Shown in pieces: positions 12,601 through 19,643 of a stretch of DNA of 64,000 nucleotides. The stretch is from contig NZ_PYAW01000001.1 in NCBI RefSeq assembly GCF_003014755.1, positions 992,001-1,056,000 on the forward strand. Reading direction: 5' to 3'. The position numbers and the translations under genes were made by a program. This stretch comes from Chitinophaga niastensis. GTDB lineage: Bacteria > Bacteroidota > Bacteroidia > Chitinophagales > Chitinophagaceae. Within the stretch, counting starts at the first letter, position 1, and every line of letters begins with the position of its first letter. A model generated the notes under the pieces. The model did no database searches and was not told where the DNA came from. It saw only the letters and a list, made by a program, of their open reading frames with translations.

Positions 12601-15397
12601 AACGTCATCAGTAAATAATATCACGTACAAATGGTATACTGTAGCTACAGGGGGAACAGCAGTATTTACAGGGCCTATCTACACTACAGCACCAATAAAT
12701 GCTAATACTACATTCTATGTAGAAGCAATAGGAGATACTTCCAAATGTGGTAAACCTTCTGCACGTGCAGCTGCGAACGTGAATGTGGTACCTGTTCCTG
12801 CAGCACCAACATTGGTAAGTGGTGCGGTACAGGGTTGTAAAGGACAGAGCGTTTCTCTGGCAATTCAGAGCCCACAGGCTGGAGTTACTTACGAATGGTT
12901 TAATGCTGCAACCGGTGGTACACTGGTATTTACAGGACCTGTATTTAATATAACCGCCCTGGATAGCAGTGTAACCTACTTTGTAGAGGCATTGGTAAAT
13001 GGCGGATGTCCTAGTGCTACAAGAACCAGTGCTACTATTACAGTAAACAGTATTCCGGCAACACCGGTAATATCAGCATCTTCCTTGTCTGTTTGTCAGG
13101 GTGGTAGCGTAACGTTATCAGTCAGCAATCCGCTGCCAGGAGTTACCTATCGTTGGTTTGATGCAGCTGCAGGTGGCAACCTGTTGTTTACCGGTGCAAG
13201 TTTCACAACCGGAGCTTTAAATAGTAACACAGATTTTTATGCAGAAGCCAGCAATGGTAATTGCAGCAGCACAGTAAGAGCAAAAATTTCAATAGGTGTA
13301 GGACAAGCACCAACACCAGTACTGGAATCTCCATCCCTGACTATTTGTTCAGGCACGAAAGCTACGCTTCGCGTAACATCTTCTACTAATGGCATTACTT
13401 ACAAATGGTTTACAACAGCAACAGGCGGTACTGCAATATTTACCGGCCCTGTATACATTACAGATGCACTTACCAGCAGCACAGACTTCTTTGTGGAAGC
13501 AATAGGAGATGTAAACCAGTGTGGTAATCCATCATTGAGAGCGAAAGCTTCCATAACAGTAGTAAATGCTCCGGCAGCACCAGATGTAGTAGCATCCAGT
13601 CTCAGGACATGCGCAGGTACAGGTGTAACTGTTGCAGTGAAAATGCCACAACCGGGTATTACATATCAGTGGTATGATGCCGCAACAGGTGGTACACTAC
13701 TCTTTACCGGAGCTGTTTACAGCGTGCCGGTGGTGACTACCAATACTATTTACTATGTACAAGCCACTGTAGGCAACAGTTGTTCCAGTGCAACCAGAAC
13801 AAGTGTAAGCGTAGCAGTTGATCCGGCGCCACAAATTCCGACAGTTGTTGCTGATAATGTAGTCACCTGTATAGGTGGTACTGCAACCTTCAGCGTACAG
13901 AATCCGGATCCGGCATTGACTTATCGTTGGTTTGATGCACCTTCTAACGGAACATTGCTCGCTACAGGAGATGCTTATACAACAGGGGCATTAGGTCTTA
14001 CTACTACCATCTATCTCGAAGCGATAAATAACGCAGGATGCAGCAGTGCACGTAAAGGTGTAACCGCTACCGTGGTTACAACAATAGATGCTCCGCTCGC
14101 CGATCCGGTTACAACATGTAGTGGTCATACAGTTGTACTGTCAGTGAAAAACAGAACAGCGGGTGTAATTTATAGCTGGTTTACTTCAGCACAGGGTGGT
14201 ACAGCGGTATTTGGTGGCGCAGACTTTACCATTACGCCAACTATCAGTACCATTTACTACCTGGAAGCAGCTACCAGTGGTGGTTGTGTAAGTGCCAGCA
14301 GAACACCGGTAAATGTAACCGTGAATCCTGCACCGGCTGCACCGGCAGTAGCAAATGCAACATTACAGGGATGCCTGGGTCAAACAGTTACACTGAATGC
14401 ACTCAATCCGGATGCAGCGCTTACTTATAAATGGTTTACTCAAGCAACAGGCGGTACTGCTGTAGCAACAGGACCATCATATACTACACCAGCTATTACT
14501 GCTAACCAGATGTATTACCTGGAAGCTTCCAATAGCAATGGTTGTTCAAGTCCTACCCGCACAGCAGTGAGTGTTGAAGCTACACCTTCACCAGCTCAAC
14601 CAACAGTAACGGGTAATGAGGCAGGTGTATGTCCTGGTAAAACAGCAACACTCACAGCGGCTTCTACTTCTGAGGGTGTAAATTTCCGTTGGTTCAGCAC
14701 AGCTACTGGTGGTACACCGCTATTCACAGGTGCAGTATTTGTAACACCGGCATTAAATGAAAGCACTAATTATTACGTGGAAGCATTCACTACAGGTGGT
14801 TGCAGCAGTATCAGCAGAACATTGGTAGCAGTTAGTATAGCACAGCCACTGGCTACGCCTTTTGTAACAGTAGATAATACAACTGCGACTACGATTACCT
14901 TCCGCTGGAGCCCAATTCCTGGAGCCCTCCGTTATGAAGTAACATTGGACAACGGTGTAACCTTCATACCGCCAAGCTCAGGACCTAACGGCACTACGCA
15001 TACAGTAACCGGCCTGCAGCCTAATCAGAGCGTTACCATACAGGTAAAAGCGATAGGGGCAACAGATTGTCAAACAAGTGCATTGTCTACCGCAGTAATT
15101 GGTAAAACAACCAATCCGCAAGGCAATAACATCTACGTACCTAACCTCTTCAGTCCGAATGGAGATGGAGTAAATGATATCGAGTATGTATACAGCACCG
15201 CTATAGCGCAGCTCGAGTTCAGGATCTACAACCAGTGGGGTCAATTGGTATTCACATCCAAAGATCAGCGTCAGGGATGGGATGGTACGATGAGCGGACA
15301 GAAACAACCGATAGGTGTGTACGTGTACATTGTTAAGGCTACTATGCAGGATGGCACTGTGATCACGAAGAAGGGTAACGTTACCCTCATGCGGTAG
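3665..15397 (+). CDS. Giant modular secreted adhesin with T9SS type B (gliding-associated) C-terminal domain
   Basis: This 3,910-residue protein has a long N-terminal leader: about 40 polar residues, then a hydrophobic run WKSLLLLLLLFGISAQQSWA ending near residue 61. No other Met lies between. The N-terminal two thirds contain seven copies of a ~150-residue module (nt about 3890-4330, 4362-4815, 5672-6117, 6956-7400, 8248-8690, 9497-9960 and 10756-11220). These are marked by NP(x)NAIDG-like and LLGG-like motifs and a C-terminal (Y/F)D(R/H/A)V-I/V-x(L/F) strand, and they alternate with Ig-like domains (KWY, GCxxxxR). From about 11221 to 14860 there are 14 tandem Ig-like domains with the pattern CxGxxxxL...Y(R/K)W(F/Y)...TGGT...YYVEA. 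A fibronectin type III-like domain follows (about 14860-15110). The end (NLFSPNGDGVND ... GWDG ... GVYVYIV) is the gliding-motility-associated/T9SS type B sorting domain. PorP/SprF and OmpA proteins follow, as is usual for SprB-like adhesins. Surface attachment or gliding is inferred. Confidence 0.9.
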   Translation: MHSNATPNSPFTAPFCCPKPTGKVAVKTSSLITYKGASGFAWKSLLLLLLLFGISAQQSWAQTQTQRVYANATDSAATTGICLLCGVDGSGLAIDAGPGFLNTAANLHAGVSLLGGTVSLDIKFPGANLPSIGTQSIIKIGTGSALSLNVLGGITVQAFNGATPAGPVTNISNAIANLLALNNQAEVYVPATVGAGTYDRVRITMTAPLLGALASLRIYSAYYNKPASSVIACDLPIDELSGVTSTLGVPIVNLGSVTNPDNAIDGNLATAATLSTTLGAAAYAQVNAIFPGLSKTGDSVRITLSNPSALLSLSLLNAVTIVTYNGQTIVDSVNGSSTPVVFNLFSGGSGPQTLSFVSTGPFDHVQVRFGAIVGALSSLNLYEIQRVDPGPVVALGNVRSTCLNVPITLSVSNPDPNLIYKWYDSTQTTLLATASSLTSAPVNIAGTFRYYVSATRIACTTESAKTLVTVSVNNFSTAADVTVTDTTRSCLGDSVKITPTSTTVTRKPVFKWYKDINKSVAITNGLVEGSVKYGIDSTGKLTITGLTAGTYNYFVSVSDSGHCENAAGQLKRASVIVGAALAPPVLIQSYTVTTGQPLTLRATPVPGATIQWFKDTTQAPLASGDSIVLAPFTTPGVYTYYAGVTLPGGCKSIRVPVVITVTGPVIPTTCNVPTSQVTGTTLGCVLCSVNNPTNDIDNDPTNFTQLNIPLGLLGGSVYQQLIFPAVGPGTDSIRLDLGTFAPLANVSLLGGAVVTIANGTTVIRRDTLSQLLTLHLLTNGRYSATVATTAPYDRVQIMLTGVANLLNAIQIYGARAVAPNPTINASGFTTCVGSPATLVATAAAGTTIKWYADSTTTTSLSNQSTYITPPLNTAGKFTYFAQVVAANGCANPDRIPVVVTVNPLGSAADITLADTTTTCGSSAAVLAPTAAGVTTPVFKWYLDANKVTPITNGLVVGGATFTIDTAGKLTVTGLAVGNHTYYVSVSGTNRCENPAGSLKAATIKVTTAPAPPVLVQAYAVTTGQSLTLRATPVPGATIQWFKDTTQAPLASGDSIVLAPFTTPGVYTYYAGVTLPGGCKSIRVPVVITVTGPVIPTTCNVPTSQVTGTTLGCVLCSVNNPTNDIDNDPTNFTQLNIPLGLLGGSVYQQLIFPAVGPGTDSIRLDLGTFAPLANVSLLGGAVITIANGTTVIRRDTLSQLLTLHLLTNGRYSATVATTAPYDRVQIMLTGVANLLNAIQIYGAKAVAPNPTINASGFTTCVGSPATLVATAAAGTTIKWYADSTTTTSLSNQSTYITPPQNTAGKFTYFAQVVGANGCANPDRIPVVVTVNPLGSAADITIADTTTTCVNGPAVLVPTTTVVTAPIFKWYKDVNKTTAITNGLVEGSVSYAIDSTGKLTITGLAAGMHTYYVSVSGTNRCENEAGALKAAHVNVVTTPVAPVVTGDVVVTTGHQATLTASPVPGATIVWYNDSTTTTVAGSGTSFVVGPFNNPGIYTYFAAVKIAGACESKRVAVHVVVTGPVIPSPDCNVPTSQQSGTTLGCILCSVTNPTNDIDSSTTNFTRLDIPVGLLGGSVFQQLIFPNPGSATDSVRIKFASPGGLADVSLLGGVVISLYNNTTLVKADTLSKLLSISLMSGQQFATTIPATGTYDRVEIRLTGVLNLLNAIDIYGARIIYPNPVVNTTNASVCINNKATLTVTPAAGTSVRWYADSTSTTVLSTQNSYTTDTLKTAGKITYFVAVLGGPNNCPNPARIPVSVTVSPAPAVPGAPVTINICPGSNASLSPTAPNHSFTYNWYNVPTGGTKLNTDSGYVFNVPAINRDTTFYVEAVSSCGAVSPRQTISVVLSSSLSAPAVSPNPDSVAIGTQAVLTATSNATNVIFKWYGSQAGNDSLFTGPTFAPPTQNTFGTVTYWVSASLTGSTTCQSIRVPVVVVYGPVGSGTPVPCEGATTQTIGGGGLLILGNVYNPNLAVDNDVSTASSLVINLGALNAQVWERAKFNGVSVPGDTVRVLLSNPNQILSVGLLGGIQLTSYNGTVPGDSVQVNDPLVKFTLLNNGKQAILEFVPKATFDAVEVKLKSGVLGALTTIDFNYAQRALVAPKVQAAQVAVCAGNTATLNVLNPVAGITYRWYSSNGNYLTGKDGSTFTTGVLTTDTSFLVEAFRNGCASKGRARVDVKVAAAPVAPAVQAANVQVCAGSDAVLAIANPLKGYSYNWYNVSTAGTKLNTDSGFTFKVINVTATATYYVEAVNDSCKTISATRTAVTVGTAASLAPPTVVPASDTVAIGQQPVFQASATSANAVFYWFASQTSTDTLFKGSRFAAPASSTLGTITYWVEAALPGATTCVSARVAVNAVTFTGPFNAVPCEGATAQTIGGSGLLVLGNVYNPQLAVDNNQNTASSLVINLGALNAAVWEKAIFNGLSTPGDTVKVLLSNPSQILSASLLASIQLTSFNGNTPGDSVLVSNPILHVDLLSGNRQALLSFVPTKPFDGIEVKLKSGILGALTEVDFNYAQRAIVQPTVQVNNAAVCKGKQATLSVVNPAPGVVYSWYNKQGNHLLDSIAFVTPTTLDSGTYTYTVRASRNGCTGAASVPAQITILGLPSSPVPNGNNVTTCLNTPVTLSVKAVPGVNYNWFDAITGGAKVQANSNTFTTPANLVAGTYNFYVEAVNAGNCTNDSGRTKITLTVDSASTAADITAADQVICAGDSAVLTPTSTTVQNPVFKWYANANKTGPITQGVSAAGVLTVSGLAAGTYTYYVSVSSGGRCENAAGALKAVKVTVNMGATAADVIVADTTICPQGTVTLTASSTTVTNPIFKWYKDAGLKTLLFTGPAFTTPAIAATTSYYVTVEGTNKCANTAANAKVVTVNVRSVPVPIIAASSISICVGDSTTLTIQNVDNTLTYRWFNVATGGTALFTGTVFVVKGLTVSTDFYAEASAGGCSSATRTKISIGVGTAPVPILESGNVTVCQGGTAVLKVTSSVNNITYKWYTVATGGTAVFTGPIYTTAPINANTTFYVEAIGDTSKCGKPSARAAANVNVVPVPAAPTLVSGAVQGCKGQSVSLAIQSPQAGVTYEWFNAATGGTLVFTGPVFNITALDSSVTYFVEALVNGGCPSATRTSATITVNSIPATPVISASSLSVCQGGSVTLSVSNPLPGVTYRWFDAAAGGNLLFTGASFTTGALNSNTDFYAEASNGNCSSTVRAKISIGVGQAPTPVLESPSLTICSGTKATLRVTSSTNGITYKWFTTATGGTAIFTGPVYITDALTSSTDFFVEAIGDVNQCGNPSLRAKASITVVNAPAAPDVVASSLRTCAGTGVTVAVKMPQPGITYQWYDAATGGTLLFTGAVYSVPVVTTNTIYYVQATVGNSCSSATRTSVSVAVDPAPQIPTVVADNVVTCIGGTATFSVQNPDPALTYRWFDAPSNGTLLATGDAYTTGALGLTTTIYLEAINNAGCSSARKGVTATVVTTIDAPLADPVTTCSGHTVVLSVKNRTAGVIYSWFTSAQGGTAVFGGADFTITPTISTIYYLEAATSGGCVSASRTPVNVTVNPAPAAPAVANATLQGCLGQTVTLNALNPDAALTYKWFTQATGGTAVATGPSYTTPAITANQMYYLEASNSNGCSSPTRTAVSVEATPSPAQPTVTGNEAGVCPGKTATLTAASTSEGVNFRWFSTATGGTPLFTGAVFVTPALNESTNYYVEAFTTGGCSSISRTLVAVSIAQPLATPFVTVDNTTATTITFRWSPIPGALRYEVTLDNGVTFIPPSSGPNGTTHTVTGLQPNQSVTIQVKAIGATDCQTSALSTAVIGKTTNPQGNNIYVPNLFSPNGDGVNDIEYVYSTAIAQLEFRIYNQWGQLVFTSKDQRQGWDGTMSGQKQPIGVYVYIVKATMQDGTVITKKGNVTLMR
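5410..7694 (+). repeat. Near-identical 1,284-bp tandem duplication inside the adhesin gene
   Basis: The segment about 5410-6410 recurs at about 6694-7694 with a constant offset of 1,284 bp (428 codons), so the frame is kept. Bases 5633-5923 match 6917-7207 with no difference that I can see. Elsewhere scattered single-base changes occur, for example GTGGTAACC at 5921 against GTGATAACC at 7205. Between the copies (about 6410-6694) the sequence is diverged but homologous to other linkers in the gene. The unit covers one ~150-residue module plus its flanking Ig-like domains. A third, more diverged unit follows at about 7980-8950. This indicates a recent in-frame duplication or gene conversion. 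Confidence 0.9.
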
Positions 15398-15436
15398 GAA
15401 TGATTCAACAGGAATAGGTTAAAAATTATTAATAAT

Positions 15437-15462
15437 AACCGGGGTGCAAATGCATCCCGGTT
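15437..15462 (+). other. Intercistronic hairpin between adhesin and PorP/SprF gene
   Basis: AACCGGGGTGCA (15437-15448) pairs with TGCATCCCGGTT (15451-15462), with one G-T mismatch. It lies 40 bases after the adhesin stop and 28 bases before the next start. No T-run follows, so it looks more like an RNA-stabilising or processing element, or a partial attenuator, than a strong terminator. Confidence 0.5.
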
Positions 15463-15489
15463 AATCTTGAAAAAGCTAAAAATGTTCCT

Positions 15490-16503
15490 ATGAAAAGGAT
15501 TTTTATAGTTGCAATACTTTTATGGAGCAGTTTGTTGCCCAAGTTGTGTGTTGCCCAGGTGGACCCTCACTTTTCACAGTATTATGCTTATCCGTTATGG
15601 CTCAATCCGGCCTTAACAGGTGTCATTGATGGTGATTACAGGATCAGCGGCGACTATCGTAATCAGTGGGCCAATTATGGGAAACCCTTTTCTACTGCAG
15701 GGATTTCTATAGATGCTGCCACCGACAAAAACATAGGGGTGGGCCTCAATGTAATGAACATGTCTGCAGGTGATGCAGGATATAACTACTTCAGTGCGAT
15801 GGCCAGCATTTCCTATACTGGTGTGAAATTTGGTCGTACAAAAACCAGCCAGTTAGTTTTTGGTATTAATGCCGGTTTGATCAACAGAAGAGTGGATCCG
15901 GCTAAATTCCAGACAGGTAGCCAGTATCAGCCGGTTATAGGTTATGATCCAAGCATTGCCAATGGCGAAAACGTAACTACTACTAAATCAAATCAATTTG
16001 ATGCGGGGGCGGGAGTTGTTTATTTTGATGGGAACCCCAACCATATGTTTAATCCCTTTGCCGGATTTGCAGCAGCGCATCTCACACAACCTAAAGATCC
16101 TTTTGCCAGCGGCAGCAATGGAATAGAAAAAACATTGCCTATCCGTTACCTGGTTCACGGAGGAACTAAAATAAAACTGAATGACGCGGTGAGCCTCACT
16201 CCTACAGGACTCTACATGCGTCAGGGAAATGCGGAAGAAATTGTAGCCGGTGTTTATGCACAGTTGATGGTGAATCCAGAATTTGATTTATTGGTAGGAG
16301 GAAACTACCGTTTCAATGATGCAGCAATACCTTTTGCAGGTTTCCATTTTAAGAGCTTTACGTTGGGATTGAGCTATGATACAAATACCTCAAACATGCG
16401 TCGCCTGGTAAATGGCAGCCAGAGTTTCGAAGTGTCCCTTTCTTTTATCAGCCGCAAAAGAAGAGTGCTTAATGAAGAATATTTTATTTGTCCGAGGTTA
16501 TAA
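15490..16503 (+). CDS. PorP/SprF family outer-membrane protein
   Basis: This 337-residue protein has a signal peptide (KRIFIVAILLWSSLLPKLCVA) followed by the family hallmark DPHFSQYYAYPLWLNPALTG. The rest has the alternating aromatic/glycine pattern of a beta-barrel (for example NIGVGLNVMN, FTLGLSYDTN). PorP/SprF proteins are T9SS-associated outer-membrane proteins that hold or help export type B substrates such as SprB. The gene directly follows the giant type B adhesin and precedes an OmpA/PD40 gene, so it is probably the dedicated partner of that adhesin. Family assignment is firm; the specific partnership is inferred from synteny. Confidence 0.9.
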   Translation: MKRIFIVAILLWSSLLPKLCVAQVDPHFSQYYAYPLWLNPALTGVIDGDYRISGDYRNQWANYGKPFSTAGISIDAATDKNIGVGLNVMNMSAGDAGYNYFSAMASISYTGVKFGRTKTSQLVFGINAGLINRRVDPAKFQTGSQYQPVIGYDPSIANGENVTTTKSNQFDAGAGVVYFDGNPNHMFNPFAGFAAAHLTQPKDPFASGSNGIEKTLPIRYLVHGGTKIKLNDAVSLTPTGLYMRQGNAEEIVAGVYAQLMVNPEFDLLVGGNYRFNDAAIPFAGFHFKSFTLGLSYDTNTSNMRRLVNGSQSFEVSLSFISRKRRVLNEEYFICPRL

Positions 16504-16569
16504 TTTACAAGAAGAAATCAGATCAGAATGGAGGAAAAAACTTATACAGAAAAAAGAAATGGAACCCTC

Positions 16570-18627
16570 ATGAAAAAAATTACACTCTGTTGGCTGGTGA
16601 TTTTTATGGGAATAATTAACTCCATACAAGCGCAGTATGTTTATGACTTCAAGCATACAGCTGATATCTTTTACAATGCCAGGGATTATTATTCTGCAGC
16701 GCAGTATTACAACAAAGCGCTGGGTACTTTTAAAATAAAACCTGAGCAGGTATTACCTTATACACTCGCTGATGCAGCGCCACCTAGTGGTAAGTTGAAA
16801 GATTATCAGCAAGTGGTAGCCCGATTGGCAGAATCATACCGTCTTTTTAATGACTATGGCAACGCTGAAACATGGTATTCCCAGGTGGTAGGGTTCAATA
16901 ATCCCGCATATCCGCAAGCCCGTTACTGGTATGCCATTTGTCTCAGGGCCAATGGTAAATATGATCAGGCACTGGAGCAGTTTAATAAATTTAAACAAAG
17001 TTATACAGCCGCCGACGAATACTCAACCAGAACCCCGCTTGAAATTGCTTCCTGTGAATTTGCGCTCTCTGAAGCCAGCCGGCAACCCCGCTTTACAATT
17101 GTGAAAACTGCCGGAAACGTAAACGAAGGAGGAGCTAATTATGCACCCGTAATATTGAATGAAGGTAGTTTGATGTTCACTTCTTCCCGCGCTGAAAATC
17201 CGCCTTTACCAACTAATGCTAAAACCGCTGAAGATAAAAAGAAGCAGGTTAAAAAAGGAAACCCTTATGTAAATGACCTCTACATAGCTACAGGTAATGG
17301 TAATACTTTTGATTTTAGCCAGAAGCTTAAAATACCTACCGCTAAAGGATTTGAGCAGGGTGTTTCCGCAGTCACACCAGACGGTAATACACTCTATCTT
17401 ACCAGGTGGACAGAAAAGGGCGGTACAAAACTGGCTGCTATCTATATAAGCACCCATCAAAATGGTACATGGTCTGAGCCAAAGATATTGGGCGATAATG
17501 TGAATGTGGCCGGATATAATTCTATGCAGCCTTTTGTTACTGCTGATGGCAAGTACCTGTTATTTGCTTCCAACAGACCAGGAGGTATGGGCAAAAATGA
17601 TCTCTGGTATTGTATCATGAATAACGGAACACCTGGTGGTGCACGCAATATGGGCACTGCTATCAACACAAAAGATGAAGAACAGGCGCCTTTTTATGAT
17701 GAAGAAAAAAACCTGCTGGTATTTAGTACAGATGGCCGCGTAGGCCTTGGAGGACTCGATTTCTTCCAGAGTGAAGGGGACTTCGGTACCTGGTCCACTC
17801 CTGTGAATATGGGTAGACCTTTGAACTCTCCCAAAGATGATATTTATTATACTGCATTAAATAACACACATCCGTTTGCCGCAGGGTTTATCAGCTCCGA
17901 TCGGGAGTCAATTTGTTGCCTGGAAGTATTTGGTATTAAAAGAATCAGCAAAATTGCCAGTGGCCTGATTCTCGATTGTGATACACATCAACCGCTGCAA
18001 GGCGCTACTGTTACACTGCTGGATACTGTTCGCCAGAAAACCATTCAGAAAATTACATTGGATGCTACCGGTCGTTATTCATTTGAGGTAGACCCGCAAC
18101 GGTTTTATAAGATTCTGGCAGAAAAGGAAAATTATTTCACCAAAGCAATCTATTTCAATACAGATACGCTGGCAGCAATAGATTCGATGGATAATCCTAC
18201 GCTTTGCCTCAAACACTATGAAATAGAAAAACCAATTGTACTAAATAATATCTACTATGATTTCGGCAAAGCAACGCTTCGCCCGGAATCCAGGATCGTG
18301 TTGGATACAGTAGCAGATATGCTGAAAGATAATCCGAAACTCACTATTGAAATGAGCGCGCATACAGATAGTGTAGGCTCTGTGAAATACAATGATAAAC
18401 TGTCCCAGGCACGTGCACAGTCTTGTGTTGATTACCTCATCAGTAAAGGCATTTCATCTAATAGACTGATTGCAAAGGGGTATGGTAAATCAATGCCAAT
18501 TGCACCTAATTCATTGCCTAACCACAAGGATAATCCGGAAGGACGGCAACTTAACCGCAGAACAGAATTTAAAGTATTACGCAGACAGGTGGCGGTGAGT
18601 AGTGATTATAACAACACTGGTCAATAG
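16570..18627 (+). CDS. OmpA family protein with TPR and PD40 repeats (PorE/SprE-like partner of the adhesin)
   Basis: An upstream in-frame ATG exists at 16528, but the signal peptide starts MKKITLCWLVIFMGIINSIQ at 16570, so I chose this start (685 residues). The N-terminus has TPR-like helices (DIFYNARDYYSAAQYYNKAL and AESYRLFNDYGNAETWYSQV). The middle has WD40-like PD40 strands (LMFTSSRAEN, LLFASNRPGGMGKNDLWY, LVFSTDGRVGLGGLDF). A carboxypeptidase-regulatory-like beta domain follows (SGLILDCDTHQPLQGATVTL). From about residue 557 comes a typical OmpA C-terminal peptidoglycan-binding domain (YYDFGKATLRPES ... AHTDSVGSVKYN ... LSQARAQSCVDYL ... NRRTEF). It probably anchors the adhesin secretion machinery to the cell wall. 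A hairpin terminator follows it, which fits a three-gene unit. Confidence 0.9.
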   Translation: MKKITLCWLVIFMGIINSIQAQYVYDFKHTADIFYNARDYYSAAQYYNKALGTFKIKPEQVLPYTLADAAPPSGKLKDYQQVVARLAESYRLFNDYGNAETWYSQVVGFNNPAYPQARYWYAICLRANGKYDQALEQFNKFKQSYTAADEYSTRTPLEIASCEFALSEASRQPRFTIVKTAGNVNEGGANYAPVILNEGSLMFTSSRAENPPLPTNAKTAEDKKKQVKKGNPYVNDLYIATGNGNTFDFSQKLKIPTAKGFEQGVSAVTPDGNTLYLTRWTEKGGTKLAAIYISTHQNGTWSEPKILGDNVNVAGYNSMQPFVTADGKYLLFASNRPGGMGKNDLWYCIMNNGTPGGARNMGTAINTKDEEQAPFYDEEKNLLVFSTDGRVGLGGLDFFQSEGDFGTWSTPVNMGRPLNSPKDDIYYTALNNTHPFAAGFISSDRESICCLEVFGIKRISKIASGLILDCDTHQPLQGATVTLLDTVRQKTIQKITLDATGRYSFEVDPQRFYKILAEKENYFTKAIYFNTDTLAAIDSMDNPTLCLKHYEIEKPIVLNNIYYDFGKATLRPESRIVLDTVADMLKDNPKLTIEMSAHTDSVGSVKYNDKLSQARAQSCVDYLISKGISSNRLIAKGYGKSMPIAPNSLPNHKDNPEGRQLNRRTEFKVLRRQVAVSSDYNNTGQ

Positions 18628-18683
18628 CTTTTTATTTGTATCCGGATCTGATTTCGGATACCACCATATCCTACAATTACAAA

Positions 18684-18716
18684 AAAATAGCCGGCCTTGT
18701 GTCGGCTATTTTTTTG
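18684..18716 (+). terminator. Rho-independent terminator after the adhesin cluster
   Basis: An A-run precedes the stem AATAGCCG, the loop GCCTTGTGT, the stem CGGCTATT and a T-run. The arrangement is a classical intrinsic terminator, and because of the A- and T-runs it could act in both directions. Confidence 0.85.
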
Positions 18717-18761
18717 AACCGTATGATAACCTGTTACCTCCTGCTATATTGATGTACAGGA

Positions 18762-18794
18762 GAGAGCATACCCTTTACAGAAGGATATGCTCTC
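18762..18794. terminator. Hairpin downstream of the minus-strand lipoprotein gene
   Basis: GAGAGCATA (18762-18770) pairs with TATGCTCTC (18786-18794), extended inward by CCTT/AAGG around a short loop. It lies 30 bases beyond the stop of the minus-strand lipoprotein gene. There is no clear T-run on either side, so termination is only likely. Confidence 0.5.
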
Positions 18795-18823
18795 AATAGT
18801 TTTAATGTAATATTTCGAAAGCG

Positions 18824-19333
18824 TTAGATGCTCTTGCCGAAGTTGCCAATAGCAATAGTGTCTGCTTTGTTTTTGCTGTGCAACACTTTCAGGTACGCGC
18901 TATAATTCACAGCGTCATTAAATCTGAAAGCAGTGTCTTTAGTTACACCACCAGCCCTGTTCAGCTTGATTGTTTTAACTTTTGAGAACAGATCAATATT
19001 CATAGCAGCACCAGTTCCTTTTGCCTCTAACTTCAGCAAAGTATCTGTAGTCGGAGCGCCGGTTTTGCCACCAATAAAGAAGACGTTATGAACAGTGTCT
19101 TTTACGTTTTTAGTGAGGTTTAATACTACGTTAACAGAGCTATCAGTATTTTCTGTAACAGTAATTGCACCTACTTTTTTTGCATCAGTACCAAGCACGT
19201 CAAATGACTTTGAACGCGGGGTTGGAGGTGTAGGTGTATTGTTGTCGTCTTTTTTGCAGGCAGTAAAAGTTATACCCAATACAGTAGCGATCACTACTCC
19301 GGTGCGGAGAGCGTGTTTGTTGAACATGTGCAT
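18824..19333 (-). CDS. Small lipoprotein of unknown function
   Basis: This protein has 169 residues. The N-terminus RTGVVIATVLGITFTACKKD is a lipoprotein signal peptide with lipobox TFTAC, followed by a low-complexity linker of Asn, Thr and Pro. The rest is rich in beta-forming residues with alternating patterns (KVGAITVTENTDSSVNVVLN and FIGGKTGAPTTDTLL), somewhat like CHRD-type beta domains, but I do not recognise the family with confidence. The start could be Met1 or Met3 (MHM). The Asp/Asn-rich residues after the lipidated Cys (CKKDDNN) fit the Bacteroidota lipoprotein surface-export pattern, though this is only suggestive. The gene is convergent with the adhesin cluster and divergent from the MATE gene. 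Its function is unknown. Confidence 0.75.
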   Translation of the reverse strand: MHMFNKHALRTGVVIATVLGITFTACKKDDNNTPTPPTPRSKSFDVLGTDAKKVGAITVTENTDSSVNVVLNLTKNVKDTVHNVFFIGGKTGAPTTDTLLKLEAKGTGAAMNIDLFSKVKTIKLNRAGGVTKDTAFRFNDAVNYSAYLKVLHSKNKADTIAIGNFGKSI

Positions 19334-19598
19334 GATTCCAGTTTTATGAAGGTTTTAAGATTGCGATTTTAAGTTTTGTGATTTTTTATGCTATATAGGT
19401 TTTCAGCGCTTACTAGTGGATATTAAACGAAGCATGAAATTAAAAGTTACAGGTACAAGTAGGATATTTATTAAATATTATTTTTTGTCGGCTGTAATGC
19501 TTTGCTACAGATCGTTACAGCCGGAACAATTTATTTTTAATTGAAGAAAGTAGTTATAAGTAAACGTTGATACATACTTTTTTTATTTTGTTGACATG
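19334..19598. other. Intergenic region between lipoprotein and MATE promoters, with one hairpin
   Basis: No gene is seen here. The one clear structure is CGGCTGTAA (19489-19497) pairing with TTACAGCCG (19515-19523) around a 17-base loop. It is flanked by A/T-rich sequence with TTTTTT on the left. It lies upstream of both divergent genes, so it is not an obvious terminator of either. Confidence 0.4.
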
Positions 19599-19627
19599 TT
19601 GATAATTAAAAAATTCTTTTACTTTTG
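19599..19627 (+). promoter_or_regulatory. Bacteroidota-type promoter for the MATE transcript
   Basis: TTG at 19599-19601 and TACTTTTG at 19620-19627 (consensus TAnnTTTG) are separated by 18 bases. This matches the -33/-7 elements of Bacteroidota sigma-70 promoters. Transcription would start near 19634, just before the leader open reading frame. Confidence 0.65.
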
Positions 19628-19643
19628 TACAGCATCATTGAAT

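Noticed and set aside
16528-16569. ATG 16528 as the start of the OmpA gene
   Set aside because: It would put 14 charged residues before a normal signal peptide that begins with its own Met at 16570.
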